From Chryseobacterium cucumeris (lineage in GTDB: Bacteria > Bacteroidota > Bacteroidia > Flavobacteriales > Weeksellaceae): a stretch of 64,000 nt of DNA. Position numbers and translations under genes: made by a program. Under the pieces are notes generated by a model. That model was not told where the DNA came from. It did not search any database and saw nothing but the letters and a program-made list of their open reading frames with translations. Positions 50,102 to 60,800 of this stretch are shown one piece after another; positions within the stretch are counted from its first letter, which is position 1, and each line of letters opens with the position of its first letter. The stretch is taken from positions 3,224,001 to 3,288,000 of the forward strand of contig NZ_CP068760.1 of the NCBI RefSeq assembly GCF_016775705.1, given 5' to 3'.

Positions 50102-52504
50102 CTACACAGAAGCTAATGTTGAATGTTCGTTTACAAAATTTTCTAACAGCTCTACCGCTTTGTCATTTCCTCCGGCAAGGGTGAATGTATTTCTTACTTC
50201 CTGAGCGGCAGTTCTGTATTTAGGATTTTCCAATAATTCAAAAACGGTTTCACGAAGGGCCTCTACGCGGAGTCTTTTGTACCGGATGCTGATTCCGCAG
50301 CCTGCCTGTTCGATCAGTTTGGCAATATGGAAATGATCATAAGCAATAGGCGTGATCAGCATGGGCAATCCGTTACGGAAAGTATCATTTACAGTATTGA
50401 AACCACCGTGGCAGATTACCATATCCATTCGCTGCATCACTGCCGATTGTGGCACAAAGCTGTTCACGATAAAGTTATCCGGCCATTCTTCAAAAATTTC
50501 GGGTGGAGTAGCAGCAATCACGGTCACCGGCTGGTCTTTAAATGCTGCAATGATTTTTTCAAAAAAAGCTTTTCTGATGTCTACCAGCAGCGTTCCCAAT
50601 GATACAAAGATTTTTGGAGTGGTAGACGCATTCAGTTTATCCCAGTCAAACAGAGCATCATTCGGACGTCCTTTTACCGGGCCCACAAATTTCATATGAG
50701 GCGGAACGGTTTCAAATCCTGCGAAAGCCTGGGAGGTAAACACCATATTCAGTTTGTGAGAATGGATATAAATTCCCTCCTCATGAATTCCTACTTCTTT
50801 TTGCAGGTCTTTGATAAGGTTTTGCTGCCATTCCCAGATTTTTGGAGCACTTTTTTCCGTATCTCCCATCACATCTGGTGGTACAGGAGTTGTCGTTACA
50901 CAAGGAATATTGTTTTTATGGGCGAAAAGAGCCCCTCCGAAAGTGATACAGTCATTTACAATCACGTCAGGTATCCAGCTTTCAGTGAGTCTCGTTAATC
51001 CCGGCATCATCATTTTAGCGAAAGGAACATAGGTTTCTTCCAGTGCCAGTTTCATTACTTCAGGACCGGAGCATGCGGGTCCGTCGTCCTGCCTTTTCAA
51101 GATACGGGCAATTTCTTCCTGATACGGAACAAGATCTTCTTCAGGGTAGAAATAAGAACCTCCTTCAGGAATATGTTTACTGTCTAACGGGGTAATCCCA
51201 AACCATTTTACTTCATGTCCGCGGGCAATTAAACTCGCTCCCACACTTAAAGTAGGGCTCACATGTCCAAAAAATGGAGGAACTACAAATAAAAATCTAG
51301 ACGGTTTTTCAGGTTTTGAAGCCTTTACTATAGCCTGTTCCAATAGGTTGGCTGCTGTAGCAGCGCCTCCTGCTTCCACAAAAGACTTTCCTACTTTCTG
51401 AGCCGCTTCACGGTAGCCCGGAGTATTTAAAATCTTGTGTACGGCTTCTCTCAGGTGATTGGCTTTAAATCGGTTAAAATTAAGGCGCTCACCCGCTTCT
51501 GTACGCACCACACGTCCTGCAACATGCGACTGATCATAGGCAATAGGAATCACGACCAAAGGAATACCATTGGATAATGTTTCAGATACGGTATTATGAC
51601 CGCCATGGCAAACTACGCCGTCAAGATGAGGCAGCAGATCCAGTTGCGGAACTTGTTGATACACCATAAAATTGTCCGGCCACTGCTCAAAAAGCTGTGG
51701 ATCAGAAACGACTACAACGGTTAAATCTTCATCTTTAAAAGCATCGATTACCTTTTGGAAAAATGCCTTTTTATGATCGTGATCGAAGGTAGTTCCGATA
51801 CTTACTAAGATCTTTTTATTGTCTTTGCTTTTTAATCTCTCCCAGTCGAATTCACATGAAACACGTCTTTCCGTAAGAACCGGACCTGTGAACTGGTATT
51901 GAGACGGCAGATCCTCCATTTCCCCAAAGAAATAGCCGGAAGTCAAAACCAGAGTTAGAAGGTCTGACGTCGCCAGAGAACGTTCTTCCCGGAAACCGAG
52001 TTCTTTCTGCAGATCAATGATTTGATTCACTTCCCATTCGTGTACTTTTGGAAGCTCATTCATAATTTTGATGGCTGCCGGAGCGGTAACAGAAGTGGCA
52101 TAAGGAATACCAAGAGTTTTGGCTGCAACCGGAGCTGCAAATAACTGATGATCCCCGATAATCAAATCGGGCTGCTCTGTTTTTAATAAAGCAACAATAC
52201 CATTATAGCAATGTCTGTTCAGCGGGATAAGAACCTCTTCATACAGGAACTTAACGCTGTCTATACCATACACTACTTTTTTGGAGATAATATCGAGATA
52301 TTGTTCACTTTCTTTTTTTTCTTCGTCGGTCTGATCGTACTGGATCAGTAATAATTTTCCTCCTTCGGGAAGTTTGGCCTCTAAAGTCGGGTCAAGGCTG
52401 ATCCAGGCTACTTCATGTCCTCTTTCCAGCAGCGTAGCACCGATGCTTAAGGTAGGGTTGACATGACCTGTCAATGGTGGAACTATAAATGCAAATTTAG
52501 CCAT
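50102..52504 (-). CDS. Double glycosyltransferase: two fused GT1 (MGT-type) enzymes
   Basis: The 800-residue protein is a head-to-tail fusion of two complete GT-B glycosyltransferases. Each half has an N-terminal acceptor domain (FIVPPLTGHVNPTLSIGATL and FVVPPFFGHVSPTLSVGASL) and a C-terminal donor domain with the HGGHNTVSETLSNGIPLVVIP or HGGFNTVNDTFRNGLPMLITP signature. The join is at about residue 393. Both halves keep the nucleotide-sugar motif, so both may be active, giving a disaccharide or two separate glycosylations. The stop of the hydrolase gene and the start here overlap by eight bases. The fusion is unusual for this family. Confidence 0.88.
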   Translation of the reverse strand: MAKFAFIVPPLTGHVNPTLSIGATLLERGHEVAWISLDPTLEAKLPEGGKLLLIQYDQTDEEKKESEQYLDIISKKVVYGIDSVKFLYEEVLIPLNRHCYNGIVALLKTEQPDLIIGDHQLFAAPVAAKTLGIPYATSVTAPAAIKIMNELPKVHEWEVNQIIDLQKELGFREERSLATSDLLTLVLTSGYFFGEMEDLPSQYQFTGPVLTERRVSCEFDWERLKSKDNKKILVSIGTTFDHDHKKAFFQKVIDAFKDEDLTVVVVSDPQLFEQWPDNFMVYQQVPQLDLLPHLDGVVCHGGHNTVSETLSNGIPLVVIPIAYDQSHVAGRVVRTEAGERLNFNRFKANHLREAVHKILNTPGYREAAQKVGKSFVEAGGAATAANLLEQAIVKASKPEKPSRFLFVVPPFFGHVSPTLSVGASLIARGHEVKWFGITPLDSKHIPEGGSYFYPEEDLVPYQEEIARILKRQDDGPACSGPEVMKLALEETYVPFAKMMMPGLTRLTESWIPDVIVNDCITFGGALFAHKNNIPCVTTTPVPPDVMGDTEKSAPKIWEWQQNLIKDLQKEVGIHEEGIYIHSHKLNMVFTSQAFAGFETVPPHMKFVGPVKGRPNDALFDWDKLNASTTPKIFVSLGTLLVDIRKAFFEKIIAAFKDQPVTVIAATPPEIFEEWPDNFIVNSFVPQSAVMQRMDMVICHGGFNTVNDTFRNGLPMLITPIAYDHFHIAKLIEQAGCGISIRYKRLRVEALRETVFELLENPKYRTAAQEVRNTFTLAGGNDKAVELLENFVNEHSTLASV

Positions 52505-53279
52505 GGTTTTGTGTTAGGATTTTAGATAAAAATTGAGCAATCGTTTCAGCAATCAGATTTGGTTCCTGGATAGGAATATTGTGATCACCCGGGATTAATT
52601 CAAGTTCAGACTGGCTGATTTGAGATTGCAGCCACTCACCGGTAGGTCTGCAGTTGGAATCAGCGCCATAAAGCAATAGCGCAGGAGCCGTTAATTCATT
52701 AAAATGGGCTTCACCAAGGAAATGTTTTTCCTTAATCATATCTGCTTTAATGCTGGTTTGGTTAAACAGAAATTCATACATACGGTGGTTCTTCTCCATT
52801 TGTCTTTTGCCCATCTGTACTTTGGTGGTGTCTGTAAAGTTGGCTACATAGTGCTCAAGAAATTCCTTGCTGTATTCATCAATGATGTTACGGGCTTTTT
52901 CATCCTGAGGATCCGGCGCTTCGATCACCACTAGCTGATTCACGCGGTCCGGGTATTCTAAAGCTGTTTTTAAAGCAATAAGACCTCCGAAACTATAGCC
53001 GACAAGGTGTACTTTTTCCAGTTGAAGATGATCTATTAAACCTATTAAATCAGATGACATATTGTCAAGGTCGTACCCATCCAGAAAGCGTTCACTCATA
53101 CCGTGGCTTTTCAGATCGTACATCACCACATGGAAATGTTTTGCCAGCACAGGGGCAATATTAAAATAATAAATGGACAGGTTGCTGAACATACCGTGGA
53201 TGAGTACCACGGTTTGTCCGGCTCCTTTGTTGAGTTCCTGTATATGAACTTGTCTGTTATTGACAGTGATTATTGGCAT
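52497..53279 (-). CDS. Alpha/beta-hydrolase, probable release or editing thioesterase
   Basis: The 260-residue hydrolase has HGMFSN oxyanion motif, nucleophile Ser in LVGYSFGGLIALK, acid Asp in LLLYGADSN and His in IPGDHNIP. No signal peptide is present, so it is cytoplasmic. Its position directly after the free acyl carrier protein gene, with a ten-base overlap, suggests that it frees or transfers the finished chain. A cyclase or esterase role is also possible. Confidence 0.8.
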   Translation of the reverse strand: MPIITVNNRQVHIQELNKGAGQTVVLIHGMFSNLSIYYFNIAPVLAKHFHVVMYDLKSHGMSERFLDGYDLDNMSSDLIGLIDHLQLEKVHLVGYSFGGLIALKTALEYPDRVNQLVVIEAPDPQDEKARNIIDEYSKEFLEHYVANFTDTTKVQMGKRQMEKNHRMYEFLFNQTSIKADMIKEKHFLGEAHFNELTAPALLLYGADSNCRPTGEWLQSQISQSELELIPGDHNIPIQEPNLIAETIAQFLSKILTQNHG

Positions 53280-53569
53280 TCGTAGATATAATTGATGATC
53301 ATACTAAGGTCAAGATTAATAAGCTGGTCAAGATCCATAGATGATAACCAACCTGTAAAGTCGATCTGATCGCCAAAATGCGCCTTGATCTTTTCAGAGA
53401 AAGAGACAATCTCAATGCTGTCCATTTCAAGATCTCTGGTGAATGAACTTTCAGGAGTAATATCCATCTCTTCTACAAATTCAGCACCTATCACTTCAGT
53501 AATAAAACCTTTTAATAAAGTAAAAAGTTCTTCGTGGTTCATTTTTAATGTTGCGTTTACAGTGTCCAT
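53270..53569 (-). CDS. Free acyl carrier protein
   Basis: The 99-residue protein has a phosphopantetheine attachment Ser51 in DLEMDSIEIVSF, the four-helix carrier pattern, and a longer hydrophobic C-terminus (LSMIINYIYECQ). The ATG at 53569 overlaps the PKS stop by 13 bases; a second ATG at 53542 (MNHEELF) would also give a full domain. It should be activated by the transferase domain at the C-terminus of the upstream PKS. It may hand acyl chains to the PapA-like enzymes or accept a starter unit. Confidence 0.86.
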   Translation of the reverse strand: MDTVNATLKMNHEELFTLLKGFITEVIGAEFVEEMDITPESSFTRDLEMDSIEIVSFSEKIKAHFGDQIDFTGWLSSMDLDQLINLDLSMIINYIYECQ

Positions 53570-56500
53570 CCGATAATATAATTTTTATGTTTAATAGTTT
53601 TGATTTCAATGTTGTTGATCCACAAGTGATCATCTTTTATTTCTTCGACTTCGAAGGCTTTAGGATTCCCTTTCAGTCCTGTTCCCAGAAACTTTCCGTA
53701 AGCTTCCTTGGCGACCCAGAAACGGGTGGTCCACTCCGCCTGATCTCTGTCTTTTAATAAGGTTAATTCTTTGTCGGTAAATACCATGTCATAGAATCCT
53801 GAACTGCGTTCTTCCATCAGTTCCATATCAATTCCTACAGATTTTCCATATCTCGCGATCCCAACAGCTTCTTTTCCTTTATGAGCCAGAGAAATATGGA
53901 TGTTATCTGTAAAATCACTGATAAGGTAAGGTTTCCCCACTTCATCGGAACGGATTTCAAACGTGATCGGGAAGCAGGCATGATTTTTTTCTTTGCGAAG
54001 AAGATTTCTTACGGCATCTTTCACCGCTACACGGCTTACCATCCAGTTTTTCTTTTTGTTAGGTAATAGCTGCTGGTGATGCTGTTTTTCCGTTTGGTTG
54101 AAATATCTTTTCAGGATAAAATCCCATGAAGCGACTCTTGTATAGGCTTGGTGGAAGAAGAATACATCAGGAGCAATCTCTTCCGAAAGGCGGTTGTGCA
54201 GTGGTGACATGGAAACATTCCATAAGGCGGCATCAATTTCCAGTCTTCTGTTTTGCCAGCCCGTAATGGCGCACCATACTTTTCCGTCTCTTTTCAGGAT
54301 GATATCGGCTATGGCAAATTCATCATTCAATTCGGTGAGCATGCAGGTACATTCAAAAATACCTTCCTGATCATGCATATCTCCGAAGAATTCAATATCT
54401 CTGATTTTTACAGGGAATGCAATACGGTCTTTCACCAAAGTAAGCTGAAGCCAAAGCCCGAAAAGCTGTCCTGCATTATCCAGTAAAGAACCTTTACCTC
54501 CGTTTCCTTTTATCTTCCCGATGATTCCTTTATCTCCAACGGCAGAAACTTCCGTAATTCCCTGGTATTGGTCTCCATGGAACATGTGCATGTCATAGAT
54601 TTCCTCAGGCGTTCTTTCAATGGGTAAAAGATGACCGATGGAAAGATTGAAGTCAGGTGTTGGAACAGGAGCAGATTTTAAGACTACTTCTGCGTTGGCA
54701 AAGTTTTCAATGTCAAGATAGGCATGATTCGGTGAACGCCATTCTCCTTTTACGGTTTTTTCGAAAGGTTTGGCCACGTTCATCCATTGGAATACACTTA
54801 CATTCATGATTTTATGAACCAATGTTCCCGGGATTTCTGCTTCTGCGATTTCTGCTAATTGCTCAAAAATCATCGTCATCGGAATAACCGGTTCCATATC
54901 TGCTACATGAGCCCAGCCTTTGGGCTGTCTCAATAAACTGTGGTCGATCAGGTATGGATGGCTTTCCAGTGTTACATACAGATCTTTTGTAAAGGTCGTA
55001 CTTCTTATGGGTTGTGGGGCTGGAGCTACAGGAGCAGGTCTTTGGATGGTGATTTCCGGACGGTTCTGGAATAAAGTCAATACTTCTTCCTGCATACGGA
55101 TCATATCGGCAACGTTATCCTGGAATGCCTGTACCAGAGGATGTCCGCTTTTTGTGGCAATAGCTGAAGCTGTTGCTGCATATTGTTTTGGCGTGTCAAA
55201 AGACTGAGCCAACGCTTTCACCTCTTTAAAATTCCGGATGATAGGTGAACCTAATTCCAGTTTAATGCCTTTTCCTGAAGCTTTTTTCGAATGATTTTGA
55301 ATCTCTAAAAAGTCAAGGGCAATTGTTTTTCCTTCTACAAATAATGAAGCAACTACTCTTTGTAATTGAGCCAATGCAGAACGGGTCGGAACGCTGGAAG
55401 CAATCGTACTGAATGCTTTTCCTTTTAACGTATCATCAATAAATCCAATCAGACCGCCAGTTCCGACCTGAATGAAGACTCTTGCGCCTTCTTCGTATAA
55501 TTTATCTGTCAGTTCACGGAAACGGACAGGTTCTACCAAATGCTCGGCACTCAGTTTTCTGATCGCTGCCTGATCTGCAGGATAAGGTTCTAAAGTGGTG
55601 GCAGACCACAATGGGATTTTCGTCTGCTGGAACTGTGCTTTTTCCATCCCCGCAAGGATCACATCCAATTTATCAGCGATAAAAGGAGAGTGGAATCCTG
55701 ACTGGAACGGCAATACCTGATGGAAGATCTGTTTTGCTTTTAACAAGGGAACCAACTCATCCAGAGCAGTATTGCTTCCGCAAAGAATCACCTGATTAGG
55801 GCAGTTATCATTGGAAATATATAAGTCTGAAATTTCTGAAATAAAAGGCTGTACTACCTCAATTCCGGCTCCTATGGCGATGAATCTGGAATCTTTTAAT
55901 TCAAAAGTTTCAGGGTTCAGCACGTCAATTAAAGCTTTTACAGAATTGGCTTCTGCTAATTCCGAAGAGTAACCGGCCAGCCATTCTCCTAAGCTGTGTC
56001 CTGCATTCATATCCGGAATAATTCCCAGTTTTTTAAGTGAATTATCAAGGATACTGCAGTTGTTGAAAATGTTTAAAGCATCGGTTAGAAGCCCTTCACC
56101 TTCTGTTTCGATAGGTGCTGACAATCCGAAATAACGGCTTACCGTTTCTACCTCACCTTTTGCCAGACCATCTAATCCAGGGAATACAAAGGCTACTTTA
56201 CCTCCATCTTTTAATAATGGGGTAGAAGTGTACCAGATATCCTGTTTGTTTTTCCAGATGATATTTTTGGAAACAATTTTTATGGCTTTTTCTATTCTGG
56301 CAGGAGTTGGATCGAATATCGCAACTCTGAAATCTCCTTCGCCGATAGTTGTTTCATTATTTTGTAATGCAGATAGCAGTTCTTCGTGAGTAGGTCTGGC
56401 CAAGATCAATACCTGATCTTTTTTAGGCATATCATACCCTTCCAAAACAACGTGTGCATTGATTCCTCCGAATCCGAAAGCATTCACCGCAGCTACTTTT

Positions 56501-57807
56501 GGTAGTCCTGTTTTTGACCAGTTTCTGGCTTCCTGTACCGGTTCGAATCTTGTGTTCTGCATCTCTGCAGTGGGATTCTCACAATACAAGGTTGGCGGCA
56601 AAGTATCGTGATGCAATGCCAGACAGGTTTTAATCAGTCCTGCAATGCCTGCAGCCGGCATAGCATGTCCGATATTGGATTTCACAGATCCGATACCTGC
56701 TGCCTGAGCTGATTCTTCTTTTCCAAAGAATTGGGCTAAGGTCTGAAGTTCTGTTTTATCTCCAAGCGGTGTTCCTGTGCCGTGAGCCTCAAGGTATCCC
56801 ACTTTATTTTTATCTAAATCAGCATTGATCCATGCCTGTTCCAACGCTTTCAGCTGACCTTTTACGGACGGGCTCATTACGCTGGTTCCGGTACCATCAC
56901 TGCTTACGCCTACACCTTTGATCACAGCATAGATTTTATCCTGATCACGAACGGCATCTTCCAGTCTTTTTAAGACTACGAAACCACAGCCTTCACCAAT
57001 CAGTAACCCGTCAGCATCACTACTGAACGGCTTGATCTGCTGCTGGCGTGACATCGCTCCCAGCTGGGCAAAAATACTCCAGAAGGCAGCGTTCTGTCCT
57101 GTGTGTACACCTCCTGCGATCATGATATCGGAACGGCCTCTCTGAAGTTCCTGTACAGCATGATCTACAGCGATTAAAGCAGAGGCACAAGCGGCATCCA
57201 CGGTAAATGCAGCGCCTCCCAGATTGAAACGGTTGGCGACAAGAGAAGCAACAAGGTTCGGAATTAATCCCATGGCGGTATCTGCTGCAAAACGTCCTTT
57301 ACGTTGTTGAAAAGCATGTTTTACCCTTTCAATATCGGAAGAAGAAACATGAGGTAACAGTTCCTGTAATAATGAGGAAATCTGTTCTCCGGTTCTTACA
57401 ATTTCGATAGCACGGGTTGCTCCCGGACCGGTATAGTTTCCTTTCCCGATGATGATTCCCGTTTTTTCAAGGGAAATGTTTTTCTGAAATATACCTGCAT
57501 CTTCCAGTGCTTTCTGTACCAGATCAAGGGTAAGCAAATGGTCGGGTTCCGTTCCTTCAACAGCCAGTGGTAAAATACCGAATGCGGTAGGATCGAATGT
57601 ATAATCAGGGATAAATCCTCCGCGCTGACAGTAAAAACGGTCAACGGGACTTGTGGCATCACTGAAATGAACAGGATCTATCCGATCCGCCGGAGCGACT
57701 TCGGTAGAATCAACTTTATTGACAATATTCTGCCAGAAAGTGTTGGCATCCTGTGCCCCGGGAAAGACACAGGATAAACCAATTACAGCAACATCTGTTT
57801 TTTTCAT
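53557..57807 (-). CDS. Polyketide synthase 2: KS-AT-DH with C-terminal phosphopantetheinyl transferase
   Basis: Domain order in 1416 residues: ketosynthase (1-450, active Cys207 in VDAACASALIA, later HGTGTPLGD and NIGHAMPAAG), acyltransferase (about 540-860, Ser605 in GHSLGEW), dehydratase (about 960-1200, HPYLIDH and LLDNAGQLFGLW), and a Sfp-like phosphopantetheinyl transferase (1250-1416, VGIDMELMEE and WVAKEAYGKFLGTGL). It has no ACP of its own, so it works with the ACPs of PKS1 and the free ACP. VDAACAS is typical of PUFA and heterocyst-glycolipid synthases. The built-in transferase makes the system self-activating. The DH is a single domain here, as opposed to the paired DHs of PUFA enzymes. 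Confidence 0.9.
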   Translation of the reverse strand: MKKTDVAVIGLSCVFPGAQDANTFWQNIVNKVDSTEVAPADRIDPVHFSDATSPVDRFYCQRGGFIPDYTFDPTAFGILPLAVEGTEPDHLLTLDLVQKALEDAGIFQKNISLEKTGIIIGKGNYTGPGATRAIEIVRTGEQISSLLQELLPHVSSSDIERVKHAFQQRKGRFAADTAMGLIPNLVASLVANRFNLGGAAFTVDAACASALIAVDHAVQELQRGRSDIMIAGGVHTGQNAAFWSIFAQLGAMSRQQQIKPFSSDADGLLIGEGCGFVVLKRLEDAVRDQDKIYAVIKGVGVSSDGTGTSVMSPSVKGQLKALEQAWINADLDKNKVGYLEAHGTGTPLGDKTELQTLAQFFGKEESAQAAGIGSVKSNIGHAMPAAGIAGLIKTCLALHHDTLPPTLYCENPTAEMQNTRFEPVQEARNWSKTGLPKVAAVNAFGFGGINAHVVLEGYDMPKKDQVLILARPTHEELLSALQNNETTIGEGDFRVAIFDPTPARIEKAIKIVSKNIIWKNKQDIWYTSTPLLKDGGKVAFVFPGLDGLAKGEVETVSRYFGLSAPIETEGEGLLTDALNIFNNCSILDNSLKKLGIIPDMNAGHSLGEWLAGYSSELAEANSVKALIDVLNPETFELKDSRFIAIGAGIEVVQPFISEISDLYISNDNCPNQVILCGSNTALDELVPLLKAKQIFHQVLPFQSGFHSPFIADKLDVILAGMEKAQFQQTKIPLWSATTLEPYPADQAAIRKLSAEHLVEPVRFRELTDKLYEEGARVFIQVGTGGLIGFIDDTLKGKAFSTIASSVPTRSALAQLQRVVASLFVEGKTIALDFLEIQNHSKKASGKGIKLELGSPIIRNFKEVKALAQSFDTPKQYAATASAIATKSGHPLVQAFQDNVADMIRMQEEVLTLFQNRPEITIQRPAPVAPAPQPIRSTTFTKDLYVTLESHPYLIDHSLLRQPKGWAHVADMEPVIPMTMIFEQLAEIAEAEIPGTLVHKIMNVSVFQWMNVAKPFEKTVKGEWRSPNHAYLDIENFANAEVVLKSAPVPTPDFNLSIGHLLPIERTPEEIYDMHMFHGDQYQGITEVSAVGDKGIIGKIKGNGGKGSLLDNAGQLFGLWLQLTLVKDRIAFPVKIRDIEFFGDMHDQEGIFECTCMLTELNDEFAIADIILKRDGKVWCAITGWQNRRLEIDAALWNVSMSPLHNRLSEEIAPDVFFFHQAYTRVASWDFILKRYFNQTEKQHHQQLLPNKKKNWMVSRVAVKDAVRNLLRKEKNHACFPITFEIRSDEVGKPYLISDFTDNIHISLAHKGKEAVGIARYGKSVGIDMELMEERSSGFYDMVFTDKELTLLKDRDQAEWTTRFWVAKEAYGKFLGTGLKGNPKAFEVEEIKDDHLWINNIEIKTIKHKNYIIGWTL

Positions 57808-57826
57808 ACTTTGTTTATACAGTGTT

Positions 57827-60800
57827 TTACCAATTATTTCCTGACATGATCAGCACCTGGCTTTCTGTTCCGTATTTAATTTCGTTAAGGAAGATTTCTT
57901 TTCCTTCATCCAATGGAATCATGGAAATACCTCTGCGCTCGTACTCAGATTCCAGGGTGGAAGAGACCATTCCGGCTCCTTTCCATGGGCCCCAGTTGAT
58001 AGAGATCACTTTTCCTTTTAATCTTTTATTTAAAGCTTTCGCGTAATCATCCAGTACACTGTTGGCGGCCGCATAATCGGTCTGACCTTTGTTACCGTAT
58101 ACGGAAGCAATACTTGAGAATAATACCACAAACTGGCAGTCTTCACGGAGCTGTTCCGCCAATACACGAAGTGGTTTTACTTTGGTATCAAATACACGTC
58201 CGAAGGAGCTTGTGGTCTTTTGTTTGAATAATTTATCTTCTAAAAGACCTGCTCCGTGGATGACTCCATCCAGACGGTTGTATTTCTCATAAATACTGCT
58301 GATCAGATTGCTTAAACCTTCTTCGTCACAAAGATCCAGTGATTGGTAAATGATAGTGTTTCCAAGGTTTTCCATGTCACGGATAGTACGCAGGATCTGA
58401 TTATTTTTGAAAATCTTCGTCGTTTCTTTTTCTATTTCTGCAGGAGAAGTGAATTGACCAGACTTGATCAGGAAACCTCTGATTTCTTCTTTGGTTTTCA
58501 TCCCCTCAAAGTCTTTAGCCGAAAGCTCATTTCTCGGGTCTGCCGATCTTCCTACCAGAATATAGGTGCAAGGATAAGCCTGAGACATATGTTTTACCAA
58601 TTCAGCAGTGATTCCCTGTGCGCCTCCCAATACCAATACCACAGATTTTTGATCTAGCTGGATATGGGCCTCATGTAAACTCGTGGATAATGGAGAAGGA
58701 ATGATGTCTACCTGGTGTCTCTGATCATTTTTATAAATCACTTCAGCAGGTTTATCGTTGGTAAGGATCTCTTTCAATGTAATTTCAGCAATCTGATCTA
58801 CTTCCTGAGGGGTGCTCAGGCTGATGAGTCTGCATGTTGTATTATCAAATTCTCTGGCTAAACTTTTGAAAAGTCCCGGATATCCCTGATGATGACGTAA
58901 TATACTTGCATCTGTAATTTCCTGAATATGTGCAGGAATATCAGAAATAAGATATACCCATTTTGCTTTATCAAAATCCAGTTTCTTGATCAGATCTACA
59001 TGATCGATAATACTTGGTTTATCAACGGCAGAGAATAGGTCTAACATAATTAATCCGTCGATATTTGAAAGATCTTTATCCGTATCTACTATTTCTACGA
59101 TAGCTCCATGTTTTTCCAGAGTTTCTTTGATCGCAGAAGTTTGTTTGCTGTTATCCTGTGTAATGGCAAAACGTTTTCCCTGCAATACTTCAGTATTTTG
59201 TACTTTAGAAACATCAGTAGGAGTGATGTCAAAACGAAGACGTGACAATACATTTTGAGTTGGCTCTGTAGTATTTTCTTCTTTCGCTTCCGGAACTGCT
59301 TCGTTGGTTTCCCCATTCATTTCGCTGATCCAGCTTGCCAGACCACGAAGGGTTTTAATGGCCGCCAGTTTTTCCATCACATCATCAGCCTGTTCAAGGT
59401 TTTGACCGAAACCGATTTTGGTTTTAAGATCACCGATAATTTCCATACGTTTAATGGAGTCTATACTCAAATCTGCTTCCAGATCCAGATCCAGACCCAG
59501 CATTTCTTTTGGATATCCTGTTTTCTCACTTACTATATTCAGAATCGCATTTTGAAGATCTTCAAGAGAAAATGCCGGTTGAGCCTGTAGTTTTGAAGCT
59601 GTTGATTCGGCCGCAGATCCATTTTTTTCTGTGGCAGCAGTTGTTTCAGCACTTGAGAATTCAGTAAGCCATGAAACTAATCCGCTTAATGTTTTTATAC
59701 CTGCCAGCTGCTCCATAACGGTGTCTTCGCTGGTGTTTCCGTTGCCCAGAGTTCCCAGTTCGTTACGAAGTGTTCCGATGATCTCAACTCTTTTGATAGA
59801 GTCGATACTTAAATCCGCTTCCAGGTCCATTTCCATACCCAGCATTTCCTGAGGATATCCTGTTTTGTCACTTACCACCTGCAGTAATAAGGATTTGATA
59901 TCTTTTGAAGGAGCCTGTTTCACGGCTGCAACGGCTACGGGTCTTTCCTGCTGAACAGGCTGAACCGGAATAGCAGAAACTGGCTGTTGAGCCGGAGCCT
60001 GCACCGGTGAATGATATACAGGAGCAGGAAACGCCTGAGGGTTCTGTCCTATAAAGGAAAGCATCACATCGCGTTGTGCTTGTATCATTAATTTCATACT
60101 GTTTAAATATTCCTGCAGCATACGTTCAGCGGTAGATTGCGCTTCAGCTGCCGGTGCCTGATGATTCGTAGTAAAATTGTTCATGGGAATAGGGTTTATG
60201 AGTGGTAATGCACCATTAGATGGCAGATTACCATGAGTTGGATGGGCAGTCTGCCCGTTAACACGCCAGATGGCTGGACTTTTCTTATAAAGCTCAGGTT
60301 GGTTTAGATCAATAACCTTCACGTTTCGGCCATCAAAAAGTTTTTCAATATTAAAGCTTCGGCCGGTTCCTAAATATTGTGCCAGCATACAAAGCAGGTG
60401 ACTGAATTTATTGTGGCTGTTGTCTTCAACATATAAGGTCAGCTGATCTTTTTCCAGACAGGACTTGGTTAATCCGGTAAGAACTTTTCCCGGTCCTACT
60501 TCAATGAAGATTCTTGCTCCGTCATTGTACATGGCCTGCAGCTGTTCTACAAATCTTACAGGCTGTACCAGGTGGTCAGTAAGTCTTTCTTTTATTTCTG
60601 CCGGATCTGCGGGATATACTTCTGCCGTGGTATTGGACCACACTGGAATCTGCATTTCCCCAAAAGGAATATCTTTCAATACCTCAGCATATAATTCCTT
60701 GGATTTTGCTAACAACGGACTGTGGAATGCACAGGCGACTTCCAGTTTTTTAGCAGAAATCCCTTCCTGTTTAAGTGTCTCAAGCAGTTTATTGATCGCA

